Source of the DNA: Cytobacillus citreus
Lineage (GTDB): Bacteria; Bacillota; Bacilli; Bacillales; Cytobacillaceae
Assembly (NCBI RefSeq): GCF_018343665.1
Contig: NZ_JAGYPM010000007.1
Location: forward strand, 104,430 to 168,429
Length of the DNA stretch: 64,000 nucleotides
Direction of reading: 5' to 3'
The notes under the pieces were generated by a model, which was given only the letters and a program-made list of their open reading frames with translations, did no database searches and had not been told where the DNA came from. Below are positions 55,844 through 64,000 of the stretch, one piece after another. Made by a program: the position numbers and the translations under genes. Every line of letters starts with the position of its first letter. The first letter of the stretch is position 1.

Positions 55844-57094
55844 ATGGAGCATGTTGAGAAATTAAAATTCGGAAGCAAAAATGCACATAAAAAAAGGTCT
55901 GGAAATAATGTTCAAAAGCAAAAATGGGCGATTCTTTCGCTCGCTTCCATACCACTCGTCATGACACTTGGAAACTCTATGCTTATTCCCGTTTTGCCAG
56001 AAATGGAGAAATATTTAAATATCACACCATTTCAAACAAGTATGATATTAACTGTTTATTCATTAGTTGCCATAATATTTATTCCTGTTGCTGGGTGTTT
56101 ATCCGATCATTTTGGAAGGAAAAAGATCATTATTCCTAGCCTCATAATTGCCGGTATAGGTGGCGTTATCTCTGGATGGGCTTCTTGGAAATTGGCTGAC
56201 GCCTATTGGATTATTCTTTGTGGAAGAGCATTACAAGGTTTAGGCGCAGCCGGAGCTGCACCTATCGTTATGCCTTTAATTGGTGATATGTTTAATAATG
56301 ATGACGAAATTAGCAGTTCACTTGGGATGATAGAAACTTCTAATACATTCGGTAAAGTATTAAGTCCAATACTTGGAGCCTTTCTAGCAGGATTTTATTG
56401 GTTTTTACCATTTTTTGCGTTTCCTGTTTTTTGTGGAATCTCCATATTGCTTGTATCCCTCTTAATCAAAACACCTAAAGAACGAGAGGTGCCCATTCCA
56501 TTTAAGAAGTTTTTGCAAAATATAAAAAACACCTTCACCCATAATGGAAAATGGCTATATGCCATCTTTATTATTGGGGCTATTATGATGTTTGTCCTCT
56601 TTGGAGTTCTTTTTTATTTATCTGATGTACTCGAAAAGACGTATGATATAAAAATTATAAAAAAAGGGTTCCTTCTTGCTATTCCGCTTGGAGCATTGTG
56701 TCTTTCATCCTTTATTACAGGAAAAGTGATTAAAGAAAATAAGGTTTTAATGAAATGGATCATTTTTGGAGGTTCAGCTCTAACATCTACTGCCGTTGCT
56801 ATTCTAAGCTTTTCGGACGGTGTCTGGTTCATGATAATATTATTTATTTTTGGGGGAATCGGTATTGGTGTTGCTTTACCTTGTTTAGATGCATTAATTA
56901 CTTGTGGAATAGAAAAGGAAGAAAGAGGAACCATAACGTCTATATATAGTTCGATGAGATTTATCGGTGTCGCTGCAGGACCGCCGACTGTAGCAATATT
57001 GATGAAGAATGCTGAAAATTCCCTTTTTTATATACTAAGCGGCCTAACAGCCATAGCGATCATTGCAACATTTATGGCTATAAAACCTGATTGA
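55844..57094 (+). CDS. MFS multidrug efflux transporter
   Basis: A 416-residue, 12-span MFS protein after a 27-residue basic N-terminal tail. MLIPVLPEMEKYLNITPFQTSMI, GCLSDHFGRKKIIIPSLII (motif A) and GRALQGLGAAGAAPIVMPLIGD (motif B/C region) point to the DHA1 drug:H+ antiporter group. GGGAG lies 6 nt before the ATG. Monocistronic; no regulator is adjacent. Confidence 0.88.
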   Translation: MEHVEKLKFGSKNAHKKRSGNNVQKQKWAILSLASIPLVMTLGNSMLIPVLPEMEKYLNITPFQTSMILTVYSLVAIIFIPVAGCLSDHFGRKKIIIPSLIIAGIGGVISGWASWKLADAYWIILCGRALQGLGAAGAAPIVMPLIGDMFNNDDEISSSLGMIETSNTFGKVLSPILGAFLAGFYWFLPFFAFPVFCGISILLVSLLIKTPKEREVPIPFKKFLQNIKNTFTHNGKWLYAIFIIGAIMMFVLFGVLFYLSDVLEKTYDIKIIKKGFLLAIPLGALCLSSFITGKVIKENKVLMKWIIFGGSALTSTAVAILSFSDGVWFMIILFIFGGIGIGVALPCLDALITCGIEKEERGTITSIYSSMRFIGVAAGPPTVAILMKNAENSLFYILSGLTAIAIIATFMAIKPD

Positions 57095-57290
57095 TTGTGA
57101 TAGTATAATTCTAGATGACTTCCCAACAAATATATGGTATCCTAATGGTGAAGAATCTTTTATTAGAAAAACCTTTGCAATCGCCAAGTTCTTTTGGTGT
57201 ATGCCTTTGTTTTACAAGAGACTTAATCAAAATTTCACATCTACTTTCATACGTTATAAACATTAATTTTCATAATTAGCTAAAAAAAAT
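57095..57290. other. intergenic region with repeat copy 3
   Basis: No gene. It holds a copy of the double-hairpin repeat with its tail, and it leads into the toxin-antitoxin candidate. Confidence 0.6.
57165..57272 (+). repeat. dispersed double-hairpin repeat, copy 3
   Basis: It begins AGAAAAACCTTTGCAATCG and keeps CGCCAAGTTCTTTTGGTGTATGCC-type core spacing in degraded form, then a tail ACTTTCATACGTTATAAAC that matches the ACTTTAGTACGTTAATAAAC tail of copies 1 and 2. It lies directly before the antisense RNA candidate. Confidence 0.65.
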
Positions 57291-57404
57291 GACCGTAGGT
57301 GTTGGCGCACCCACGGCCACTTGCAATAGTCGTTCCTTTAGGGGATCGGCCAGTACAAAGACTAGACCTCTCCACAATTACAGGTCAAGGGAGGTCTATT
57401 TTTT
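57273..57404 (+). ncRNA. candidate antisense antitoxin RNA
   Basis: On the plus strand a transcript ending at TAGACCTC ... GAGGTCTA (57363-57398) plus six Ts (57399-57404) would be complementary to the toxin mRNA from its stop codon to its terminator. This is the txpA/RatA arrangement. The 5' end is not fixed; TATAAA at 57255-57260 with TTTCAC 16 nt upstream is a weak promoter candidate. Confidence 0.5.
57282..57318 (-). terminator. terminator of the toxin mRNA
   Basis: On the minus strand CCGTGGGTG and CACCTACGG form a 9-bp stem with one mismatch around GCGCCAA-type loop sequence, followed by ATTTTTTTT. It ends a toxin mRNA of roughly 250 nt. Confidence 0.8.
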
Positions 57405-57479
57405 GTGGTTAAAAGACAAGACAGCAATAATTAAGCTCGAAAATGAAATCATGATCATGATTGTTTCGAATACTGTCAA
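57396..57479 (-). CDS. holin-like type I toxin, 27 residues
   Basis: From TTG 57479 the frame reads MTVFETIMIMISFSSLIIAV then LSFNHKK and stops at 57396. One hydrophobic helix with a basic tail is the signature of the putative holin-like toxin family (Hol_Tox), related to TxpA/BsrG peptides, which damage the cytoplasmic membrane. AAAGGGGGTGAT, a very strong ribosome-binding site, lies 8 nt upstream; an in-frame ATG at 57485 is too close to it. The site is partly paired in a CCCC/GGGG hairpin, as in other type I toxins. An extended -10 promoter and an overlapping antisense RNA complete the module. Confidence 0.82.
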   Translation of the reverse strand: MTVFETIMIMISFSSLIIAVLSFNHKK

Positions 57480-57482
57480 AGG

Positions 57483-57508
57483 CATCACCCCCTTTCAACG
57501 GGGTTAGC
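57483..57508 (-). promoter_or_regulatory. 5' leader hairpin masking the toxin ribosome-binding site
   Basis: On the minus strand ACCCC - GTTGAA - AGGGGGT forms a stem that includes the GGGGG of the ribosome-binding site. Sequestration of this kind delays translation in type I toxin mRNAs. Confidence 0.6.
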
Positions 57509-57544
57509 CGACCACCCTTACCGAAAACTCCCTATTGCTTCTTC

Positions 57545-57553
57545 ATTATACCA
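57545..57553 (-). promoter_or_regulatory. extended -10 promoter of the toxin gene
   Basis: Minus-strand TGG-TATAAT at 57553-57545 is an extended -10 element; TTCTTG upstream is a poor -35. Transcription would begin near 57538 and give a leader of about 59 nt. Confidence 0.65.
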
Positions 57554-57818
57554 TATCGTTGTCCACAAGAAAGAACGTGCGTTCCATTTTAGGTAAAATG
57601 ATCCTTCCAGCCTATATATTGTCTTGTTAGACCATTGCTTTTGCATTATAAATATTTGAAAATTCTTTATTACATTAATGAAAAGGCTGTGTTCAAGTTC
57701 AGTGCTGATCATGCTGATTTGTTGTTAATTGGAGAAAAAAGCAAGTGCCAGCAACAGGAATCCACAGGGAAGATGAACATAACCAATGAAAAAAACAACT
57801 ATTCAGGTGGAAATACAA
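57554..57818. other. intergenic region, nothing supported
   Basis: A 78-codon open frame on the plus strand (57635-57871) has no ribosome-binding site, runs into the opposing gene and resembles no family. No repeats or terminators were recognised. Confidence 0.4.
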
Positions 57819-58616
57819 TTATTCCATTATCCTCTGTTTTGTTGGATCACAATCGGGTTTTTCTAAGTTAGTTGATTCGGCGAGCTTCGTTAAATAATAG
57901 CATTCCTCTCTAAACATATGATCAGCCATTAATGCTGCAAATGTTCCTAATGCCTCTTTACTAAGCTCTAATTCCTCAATTTCATCTAAAAAATTCATAA
58001 AAAGCTTCATTTCAATCGAAATATCTTTGTTGAATCTTTCCAAAGCAGGGAAAGATTTAATATTCGAACGAAGGAATCCTGCCATTTCAACAGCTTTTAT
58101 ATAAAATGATTCAAAATCCTTTGTAAATTTATCGCTCTTATTTTTAATTTTCATTTCAATTTGATCCATATTATTTGAAATTGCACTTGCATGTCCAGCC
58201 GCATCCAATAACCAAATCAAATGATGATGGAGCTCATGAAATACAGGTGGTGTCACACCTTTCCTTAAATATTTTAAAACGAGTAAATATTCCTCCACCT
58301 CATTAACCATATGATTCATAAATGTAGGACCAAGATGAATCTTAATTTTTCCAACAAGATGACGTTCAAGTATTTTTAGCTTAAAATCCCTAATTTTCTT
58401 TGCTTCTTCATCTGCCTTAATACTAAGCTCTACTAGGTTTTCCACTTCAACTCTGTTTAGAAGAGAGTCAAACATCTGAATAAAATAGGTCGCTTCATCT
58501 ATTAATTCTTTTTCTTTTGGGGAGAGTGAATCATAAATAAATCGTGCATGATCTCCTAACACTTGCAGCCAAAATCTATGCTCCATTTTTGCAGCGTTTT
58601 CAAAGCTAGCAGGCAA
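57819..58616 (-). CDS. DUF2935 protein
   Basis: A 265-residue, almost all-helical protein made of two similar halves. Repeated His/Glu positions (AAKMEHRFWLQVLGDHARF and FHELHHHLIWLLDAAGHAS; DHMFREECYYL near the end) suggest a hemerythrin- or ferritin-like di-metal site. It starts at TTG 58616 with GGAGG 7 nt upstream. DUF2935 proteins are common in Bacillaceae and Clostridia; their role is unknown. Single gene with its own leader. Confidence 0.85.
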   Translation of the reverse strand: MPASFENAAKMEHRFWLQVLGDHARFIYDSLSPKEKELIDEATYFIQMFDSLLNRVEVENLVELSIKADEEAKKIRDFKLKILERHLVGKIKIHLGPTFMNHMVNEVEEYLLVLKYLRKGVTPPVFHELHHHLIWLLDAAGHASAISNNMDQIEMKIKNKSDKFTKDFESFYIKAVEMAGFLRSNIKSFPALERFNKDISIEMKLFMNFLDEIEELELSKEALGTFAALMADHMFREECYYLTKLAESTNLEKPDCDPTKQRIME

Positions 58617-58679
58617 AAAATCTCCTCCCTATATCCTTTTCTCATTAAAGCTTATCGGTTGCATCTAACTTTTATGACA

Positions 58680-58728
58680 TAAAAAAAGAACTCCGGTTCC
58701 GTTATTAAACGGAAGCTTAGAGTCCTAT
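58680..58728 (-). terminator. terminator of the polysaccharide deacetylase gene
   Basis: TTCCGTT and AACGGAA form the inner stem, and AGGACTC / GAGTTCT extends it with an internal loop. TTTTTTT follows on the minus strand, just after the stop at 58732. Confidence 0.85.
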
Positions 58729-58731
58729 CGA

Positions 58732-59769
58732 TTAAAAATTAATGGCAGTCATCTGTTCATTTAAAATCTCAGCTTCATATCCTTTAGACTTTAGATATTC
58801 TAATAATGTTGGCAGATGTTCAGCTGTTGTTTTTCTATCATGCAATAAAATAATAATTGGCTTATCATGATATTGGTAATTCTCTATTTGATAAATAACT
58901 CTGGAAACATATTCTCCATTTTTATATTTCCAATCCTCACTATCTACTGTCCAATCCCATAATTGAAACCCTGCTGTTTCAACAGCCTGTTTATAGGAAG
59001 GCTTCATATACGGTGCAGAACCATATGGTGTTCTAATTAGATGTGTAACTTCGCCAGTGAGATTCATCAATGTTGATTGTGCCTCTGTCATCTCATCGAC
59101 TACTGTTTTTTCCGATCTATAAATTTTCGAAGCATCATGTGTAACACCGTGTAATGCAGGAATATGTCCATTGTTGATGATATTCTGTACTTCATCGGGA
59201 TAGGTTCTCATATTAGGTTCAAGCATGAAAAAGGTTGCTTTCATTCCATAAGAACTAAGCGTTTCTAGAATATTATTTGTATATGCCGAAGGGCCATCAT
59301 CAAAGGTGAGGTAAACTTTTTTCGATTCATTTTGCTGCTTAATTGATTGCTGCTGTTTATTTCCCTGATTTGAAGACTCAGGCTTATTAATAATACTAAC
59401 TCCAGCTGTTTTATCTTTTGGTTCCTTATTAACTACTTGATTTTGAGATTCTTTATTCGTTTCTTTACCCTCGTTTATTTTTTTATCATTTTCAACTTTT
59501 ATTTGAGTTTTATATTTATATATGCTACGAAAATAGTTATGTATAAGACCATTCATTTCATCATTTTGTTGAAAATTCTTGTCAGTCATTAATGAATACA
59601 TAATTTGGATAGGCTGTGTCAAACTAGTAACTGCTAATGTTTCATTCTTCTTGCAAGACTCAAAATTTACTAAAACTAAAGAAGTACACACCATCATAGA
59701 AAGCATTAATTTTACACTTGTTTTAATTAGTTTTGTTTTGATTTTTTTTCTTTTCCGTTTTCTTCTCAC
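58732..59769 (-). CDS. membrane-anchored polysaccharide deacetylase (NodB domain)
   Basis: A 345-residue protein. A basic start (RRKRKRKKIKTK) and one membrane helix (about 12-32) are followed by a Gln/Asn/Lys-rich linker to residue 148. The NodB domain then has YLTFDDGPSAYTN (the catalytic and first metal Asp), HGVTHDASK (the metal His pair), IRTPYGSAPYM and ILLHDRKTT. It removes acetyl groups from peptidoglycan or a related glycan outside the membrane, like Bacillus PgdA/PdaA proteins. Monocistronic with a strong terminator. Confidence 0.9.
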   Translation of the reverse strand: MRRKRKRKKIKTKLIKTSVKLMLSMMVCTSLVLVNFESCKKNETLAVTSLTQPIQIMYSLMTDKNFQQNDEMNGLIHNYFRSIYKYKTQIKVENDKKINEGKETNKESQNQVVNKEPKDKTAGVSIINKPESSNQGNKQQQSIKQQNESKKVYLTFDDGPSAYTNNILETLSSYGMKATFFMLEPNMRTYPDEVQNIINNGHIPALHGVTHDASKIYRSEKTVVDEMTEAQSTLMNLTGEVTHLIRTPYGSAPYMKPSYKQAVETAGFQLWDWTVDSEDWKYKNGEYVSRVIYQIENYQYHDKPIIILLHDRKTTAEHLPTLLEYLKSKGYEAEILNEQMTAINF

Positions 59770-60193
59770 TAGGGTTCACCTTACCATTTCTTGATCATAC
59801 TTGATTGTAAAAAAATAAATTTGAACTTGATTTTAGAAGTTTAGATAAGCATCGCAGTTTATTTTTGGGGCTATCCTGCCTTTTTCATTAAGAGGATTAA
59901 AGAGTGAATAAGGCATTTTTTGATTTTCGAGCTTTCATTAATTAGACGAATTAGATGTTAAAAAAGTTGTCATATTTCTCTATAAATCTACAAATCTTTT
60001 TTTATTTCGCTATAAATCTACCCTCACTTTAAGAGTAACTAATCTATACATCATTTTCAATTCATTCTAAGCTTTTTAATGGATTCTTTTTTTCACTTTC
60101 TATATTATTAAAATGTTTTTATTCAAAATTAATTTTCTATTATTCTAATAAAACTATTTGCACTTAGTATTAAAACATGCAAGAATCAAACTC

Positions 60194-60239
60194 AACAACA
60201 TATAGTGTTATTTTAATCACTTTAATACTATATGTTGTT
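60194..60239 (+). repeat. perfect 13-bp inverted repeat
   Basis: AACAACATATAGT (60194-60206) and ACTATATGTTGTT (60227-60239) are exact reverse complements around a 20-nt loop that itself is partly self-complementary. It lies 45 nt before an orphan terminator. Confidence 0.7.
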
Positions 60240-60283
60240 CTTCGCGATTTATATCCAATCAATCCAAGATTCTTTTAATCTTA

Positions 60284-60308
60284 TCCGCTTTCTTAAGCGG
60301 ATTTTTTA
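60284..60308 (+). terminator. orphan plus-strand terminator
   Basis: ATCCGCTT - TCTT - AAGCGGAT followed by TTTTT. No plus-strand gene lies within 500 nt upstream, so it may end a small RNA. Confidence 0.75.
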
Positions 60309-60350
60309 AAATAAATTTTGAATGGCATAAAAGCTAAATTGCATGAAAAG

Positions 60351-60396
60351 AGGGACAGTCTCATAAGTCGATTTTCGGCGTAGAGGCGTCCCTATT
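60351..60396 (-). terminator. terminator of the YyaL-like gene
   Basis: AGGGAC and GTCCCT close a stem extended by CCTC/GAG; CTTTTC follows on the minus strand, 9 nt after the stop at 60405. Confidence 0.6.
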
Positions 60397-60404
60397 TACA
60401 TCTT

Positions 60405-62471
60405 TTATTTAATTTCAATTGACTTAAGTGCTTCTTCCACAGTGAATACAGGATTTTGACATGTAAAGTTTTCACAAACATAGACAGTTAAATCATCATT
60501 TATTTGTTTATAGCCTCGAGAACGTAGCTTTTCGACATCATTTTGATCGGATGCAGCTAGTATCGTGATATGTGGTACGAATTTAGCATGAAGCTTTTTT
60601 ATCAATTTCTCCTGCTTATTTCCTAAAATGACAACTTCTTTTACCGACATTTCTTTCACAAGCAGGCTTTGCAATAAATATGTATGTCCTGCACCGTATG
60701 ACTCCACTTCTTGTTTATAAAGCTTCAACATGGAATCCGCAATATCCATCCATTTTACTTCACCTGTTAAATGCCCGAGCCGCAGCATTTGTAAAGACGC
60801 AACACTATTACCTGAGGGAATAGCTCCGTCATATATTTGCTTTTCCCTTACAATAAGCTGCTCACTTTTAATATTTGTAAAGAAAAATCCCCCAGCTTCA
60901 TCATCCCAAAATAACTTCATCATTTTTTCCGCTGTCATGTTGGCTTTTTCTAAATAAGTATAGGAAAAAGTTGCTTCAAATAACTCAATATAAGCCCATA
61001 GTAAAAATGCCCAATCATCAAGATATGCCTGATACTTAGCCTCGCCTTCCCGAAACCGAGCTAGTAACTGCCCATCTTGTATTAATTTCTGCTCAATAAA
61101 TTGAATCGCTTTTTCTGCCTTTTTAATAAAGGTATTGTTCTGTAATGCTTGGCCAGCTTTTGCAAGACCTGCAATCATTAAAGCATTCCAAGAGGTTAAT
61201 ATTTTATTATCTAGGTGAGGATAGATTCGACAGCCTCTCTTTTCCAAAAGTTTTACTCTGGATTCCTCTAATTTCACCAAACCCTCTTCTTGACTAAGAT
61301 TGAATGAAGTAAAAACCTTATCAAAATTTGTATGGATTAAATTTGGAATGCTTTTACCTTCAAAATTTCCGTTTTCTGTTATATTATAAACCTTGCAATA
61401 AAGTGAACCATCCTCCAAGCCTAAAATGTCCATGATTTCTTCTTTTGACCAAACATAGTATTTTCCTTCAACACCCTCACTGTCTGCGTCAATAGCTGAG
61501 AAAAATGCACCTTCTTCATTTGTCATTTCCCTATCTATAAAAGAGACAATTTGTTCAACTATTTGCTTATATCTTTGATTTTTCGTGACTTGATGGGCTT
61601 CAGAGTAAACATAAAGAAGGAGAGCATTGTCATAGAGCATTTTCTCAAAATGCGGAACTAACCAAATATCATCTGTAGAATAGCGCGCAAATCCAAAACC
61701 AACATGATCATAAATTCCGCCACTAGCCAGACCATTTAGCGTTTTCTCAACCATATGTAAGGCATGTTTGTTTTTTTTCCAATGATAGTATTTCAATAAA
61801 AACATTAAATTGTGCGGAATTGGAAATTTCGGTGCATCATTAAACCCACCGTATATGGAGTTGAACCCATTTGCAAGCTGCTGATATGCTTTATTCAACG
61901 AATTCACTGAAGGAAGATCCTTTCCTCTAGCTCTTTCAGCTTGATTCAAAGCATTCTTTGCATCCTCAGCAATTGTTTCAATTCGATCACGACTATTTGT
62001 AAATTGATCATAGAGCTGTATGATCACTTCTTTTAATCCAGGAGTTCCATAGCGGCTTTCTTTCGGAAAATACGTTCCGGCATAAAAAGGCTTCTGATCC
62101 GGTGTCAAAAACACACTTAATGGCCAGCCGCCATGACCATTCATCATCTCGCAAACATTCATATAAATTGAATCGATATCTGGACGTTCTTCCCGGTCTA
62201 CCTTAATTGAAATAAATCGTTCATTTAGCAGCTTGGCTGTTTCTTCATCTTCGAAGGATTCACGTCCCATGACGTGGCACCAATGACATGTGCTATAGCC
62301 AATACTAACAAAAACGGGCTTCTCCTCTCTCTTCGCTTTTTCAAACGCTTCAGGTGACCATTCTAACCAATTTACTGGATTCTTTTCATGTTGTTTTAAA
62401 TATGGGCTTTTGGATTGCACTAACCAATTATACGTAGGTGAATACCGTTCCTCAGATAAGAATGACTGCAT
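60405..62471 (-). CDS. thioredoxin-domain protein, YyaL/DUF255 family
   Basis: A 688-residue protein. The N-terminal DUF255 thioredoxin-like domain has [20 protein letters not shown] with the CxxC site (CHWC), then [16 protein letters not shown] and [23 protein letters not shown]. The rest is an alpha/alpha toroid like that of glycoside hydrolases (HDPKFP-type stretch [34 protein letters not shown]). This is the family of B. subtilis YyaL and human SPATA20. The biochemical role is not established. Its length is normal for the family. Confidence 0.92.
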   Translation of the reverse strand: MQSFLSEERYSPTYNWLVQSKSPYLKQHEKNPVNWLEWSPEAFEKAKREEKPVFVSIGYSTCHWCHVMGRESFEDEETAKLLNERFISIKVDREERPDIDSIYMNVCEMMNGHGGWPLSVFLTPDQKPFYAGTYFPKESRYGTPGLKEVIIQLYDQFTNSRDRIETIAEDAKNALNQAERARGKDLPSVNSLNKAYQQLANGFNSIYGGFNDAPKFPIPHNLMFLLKYYHWKKNKHALHMVEKTLNGLASGGIYDHVGFGFARYSTDDIWLVPHFEKMLYDNALLLYVYSEAHQVTKNQRYKQIVEQIVSFIDREMTNEEGAFFSAIDADSEGVEGKYYVWSKEEIMDILGLEDGSLYCKVYNITENGNFEGKSIPNLIHTNFDKVFTSFNLSQEEGLVKLEESRVKLLEKRGCRIYPHLDNKILTSWNALMIAGLAKAGQALQNNTFIKKAEKAIQFIEQKLIQDGQLLARFREGEAKYQAYLDDWAFLLWAYIELFEATFSYTYLEKANMTAEKMMKLFWDDEAGGFFFTNIKSEQLIVREKQIYDGAIPSGNSVASLQMLRLGHLTGEVKWMDIADSMLKLYKQEVESYGAGHTYLLQSLLVKEMSVKEVVILGNKQEKLIKKLHAKFVPHITILAASDQNDVEKLRSRGYKQINDDLTVYVCENFTCQNPVFTVEEALKSIEIK

Positions 62472-62702
62472 TAGTCACACTCCTTAAAATTAGGATTGGG
62501 AGCATAAAAACCCTTCCCAACAGCGATCATTTTTTTCTAAATTAGACATATATATCATTTCCAACAGAAAAAGAAAAAACACGCAATAGAACGACTAAGA
62601 TCTCTAAAGTCTCATACTTTGGCAACGGATTTCTTAGTGAAGCATTCACTGATACCTTAATGAATATTCTCCTTTTGTTTATCGATAATTCTTTACACAA
62701 AA
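62472..62702. other. intergenic region upstream of the YyaL-like gene
   Basis: No gene. It carries the promoter side of the YyaL-like gene and a small AGTGAA/TTCACT hairpin near 62638. Confidence 0.4.
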
Positions 62703-62735
62703 AAGACAGAGAACTTTTCTTTAGCTCCCTGTCTA
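62703..62735 (-). terminator. terminator of the truncated GntP gene
   Basis: GACAG-GAG and CTC-CTGTC-type arms pair across an 18-nt loop; TTTTTT follows on the minus strand, 12 nt after the stop at 62747. Confidence 0.8.
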
Positions 62736-62746
62736 TTATTAATCTA

Positions 62747-63382
62747 TTAAACTAAGATTACCCACAGAATCATTGTCACAATTATCGTTACAAGACCTTG
62801 TAACAATGTAGCCATTGTTTGTGCTTTATATGTGTCTTTCACTTTCAAACCACTAAACTCGGTCACAACCCAGAAGAAACTATCATTCACATGACTGACT
62901 GTCATTGCACCTGCACCAACTGCCATGACTACTAAAGCTAGAGGGACAGCACCTTCTATTCCCATTGTTGGCAGTAATGGAGCAATTAGAGAAGATGTAA
63001 TAACAAGAGCTGCAGTAGACGAACCTTGTGCTGATTTTAAATCTGCTGCAATAATGAAAGGAATAAGTAAGAATAAAGCACCGCTAAATGTATCGGCAAG
63101 ATTCCATCCTTGAATCATTTCAGCAATGCCTGTGTTTTTGATCACCGTACCAAAAGCACCGCCAGCACCAGTAATAAGAAGAATAGGAGCTGCATCTAAC
63201 AAGGCTTCTGCCACCCATTTTGTTAAAGTTTCTTCATTGAATTTTGGCAATAATGTAAGAGCTGCAATAACACCAGCCATTAATGCAATGACCGGTTGAC
63301 CTAAGAAACTTAGAAAAGATCCTATATTTCCTTCTATTTTGAGAAATGAAACAACTGAACCAATTCCTATTAATATGATTGC
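62747..63382 (-). pseudogene. GntP-family permease, C-terminal half only
   Basis: About 212 codons match the second half of a gluconate permease-type (GntP) transporter: LLITGAGGAFGTVIKNTGIAEM, AADLKSAQGSSTAALVITSS and AMTVSHVNDSFFWVVTEFSG. A full GntP has about 440 residues; the N-terminal half is absent. The open frame appears to start at an ATG at 63394, but that codon lies inside the end hairpin of an insertion element, so the true GntP sequence begins near 63382. The gene has been cut by the element and cannot be functional. Confidence 0.82.
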
Positions 63383-63420
63383 TGAAACTCCCATAGCTAA
63401 AGCAATGGGGTTCTTGAGCG
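63383..63420 (-). mobile_element. right end of an IS200/IS605-superfamily element
   Basis: Plus strand: CTGAAACTCCCATAGC - TAAA - GCAATGGGGTTCTTGAG. The arms CCCAT and ATGGG plus GC/GC form the terminal hairpin, and the order ACTCCC-hairpin-GGGG-TTCTTG is the usual right end of IS605/IS1341-type elements. It abuts the interrupted GntP gene. Confidence 0.65.
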
Positions 63421-63571
63421 ACTAGCTTGTTTCTTCTATACTCTCCCCTGCTTTAATATACAATAGGGTACAACATACAGACACTACAAAGCGTTTGCTC
63501 AAGACTTCTACAGCCAAACACCTCAGCGGTGCTTATCGACTGCATGGGCTCGTTTCTAACCCAACACTCCT
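63421..63571 (-). other. transposon 3' non-coding segment
   Basis: About 150 nt between the transposase stop and the element end. It contains a CACC/GGTG hairpin near 63517-63530 and is GC-richer than its surroundings. In IS605-superfamily elements this region encodes the guide (omega) RNA used by TnpB; that role is inferred. Confidence 0.45.
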
Positions 63572-64000
63572 TTAAATTCCAAAACTACTTATTTTGTTTT
63601 GATTACTTGATTTTATTCGTATAATTTCTATGTCATGTAGTTTCTTAAAATGATCATATTCATCCATACATAAATACCTATTAATGCTATCAAGAGATTC
63701 CGTTACATTTTTTATGAGATAAGCAGAGTACAAATCACGTTGGACACGTTCATTTCTTATAAGATTCCATCTTTCAGACAAGGATTTCTTTTGAAAGGTG
63801 TCCGTCTCGTGATGATACTGACTAGCTTTTACCTTCGAGGTGTTGATCTTTTTCAGTTCTATGCCGAAGATAGATAGCTTTTGTTCTAAAATGGTTATAA
63901 GCATAGAGGGCGCTTTCCTAGCTATAGATTTTCCAAACCGTTTCTTTCGGCTGAAACGTCCGTTCTTGTTTCTAGTTGTTTCTTTTGCCCGTTTTTGAAG
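63572..64000 (-). CDS. TnpB-related transposase, C-terminal part, 5' end outside window
   Basis: The frame is open from the right edge to the stop at 63572 (about 142 codons visible). It reads LQKRAKETTRNKNGRFSRKKRFGKS at the edge, written here in part, then KASQYHHETDTFQKK, VQRDLYSAYLI and SSFGI at the end. This pattern (basic linker, KASQYNH-like motif, QRDLYSAFLI) is that of a Firmicute transposase family annotated as TnpB-related. It lacks the CxxC zinc ribbon of classical TnpB in the visible part. The adjoining IS605-type right end supports this assignment. Confidence 0.6.
   Translation of the reverse strand, partial: LQKRAKETTRNKNGRFSRKKRFGKSIARKAPSMLITILEQKLSIFGIELKKINTSKVKASQYHHETDTFQKKSLSERWNLIRNERVQRDLYSAYLIKNVTESLDSINRYLCMDEYDHFKKLHDIEIIRIKSSNQNKISSFGI

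Larger units (their letters stand above)
59770..60404. other. long gap with hairpins and an orphan plus-strand terminator
   Basis: No gene. A direct repeat ATTTCTCTATAAATCTAC / ATTTCGCTATAAATCTAC lies near 59970-60022. A perfect 13-bp inverted repeat spans 60194-60239. A plus-strand terminator follows at 60284-60308 with no gene before it. The terminator of the YyaL-like gene lies at 60351-60396. Confidence 0.55.

Noticed and set aside
57635..57871. 78-codon plus-strand open frame
   Set aside because: It lacks a ribosome-binding site and overlaps the DUF2935 gene on the other strand.

Overview
The window is AT-rich DNA from a spore-forming, low-GC Gram-positive bacterium, most likely a member of the Bacillaceae. 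Supporting signs are strong AGGAGG-type ribosome-binding sites, frequent TTG/GTG starts, paired DUF1657 and DUF421 spore-type genes, a CwlO-like D,L-endopeptidase, T-box leaders, YtrA-type GntR/ABC operons and a small holin-like toxin. Most genes lie on the minus strand. Species cannot be fixed from sequence alone. No rRNA, tRNA, CRISPR array or prophage was seen.

Layout. 1-4026: a PAS-PAS-GGDEF-EAL protein cut by the window edge, then a GntR-ABC-permease operon with a perfect palindromic operator. 5352-11147: a GntR-controlled operon joining a TRAP carboxylate transporter to a family III CoA-transferase and an HMG-CoA-lyase-type enzyme, which looks like a complete uptake-activate-cleave route for a branched hydroxy-dicarboxylate. 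11388-16896: pssA, then a beta-oxidation-like cluster (acyl-CoA ligase, thiolase, a decayed acyl-CoA dehydrogenase, SDR). 17072-21236: an Excalibur protein and a second YtrA-type operon that ends in an ECF sigma factor. 21360-23423: a formate dehydrogenase with one in-frame TGA at the selenocysteine position, followed by a hairpin with a GGUCU loop. 23687-33064: a full glycolate-to-malate module (LctP/GlcA-type permease, IclR regulator, malate synthase G, glycolate oxidase GlcD/GlcF/GlcE). 33375-34712: cwlO-like.

35296-38288 is a small detoxification locus (MFS pump, NAD(P)H-FMN reductase, TetR) with three copies of one palindromic operator. 38390-38650 holds an unassigned stack of hairpins closed by a terminator. 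38704-40051 is a 2Duf/DUF1657 spore-type operon. 40397-44036 holds a nitrilase-family hydrolase with two GNAT genes, and a split ThrE-type exporter. 44274-47852 carries chrA and several small genes. 47962-54990 is a complete trpEGDCFBA operon behind two tandem tryptophan T-boxes. 55042-62471 holds a MOSC protein, an MFS pump, a type I toxin-antitoxin candidate, DUF2935, a polysaccharide deacetylase and a YyaL-like thioredoxin-domain protein. 62747-64000 is a GntP permease cut by the right end of an IS200/IS605-superfamily element.

Three sequence themes recur: a ~60-bp double-hairpin dispersed repeat in four copies; gene decay by clean internal deletion (acyl-CoA dehydrogenase, a histidine kinase, GntP); and local palindromic operators sitting in front of the operons they probably control. 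The observations most worth follow-up are the TGA-containing formate dehydrogenase, the holin-like toxin with its antisense RNA, and the unassigned structured RNA near 38.5 kb.
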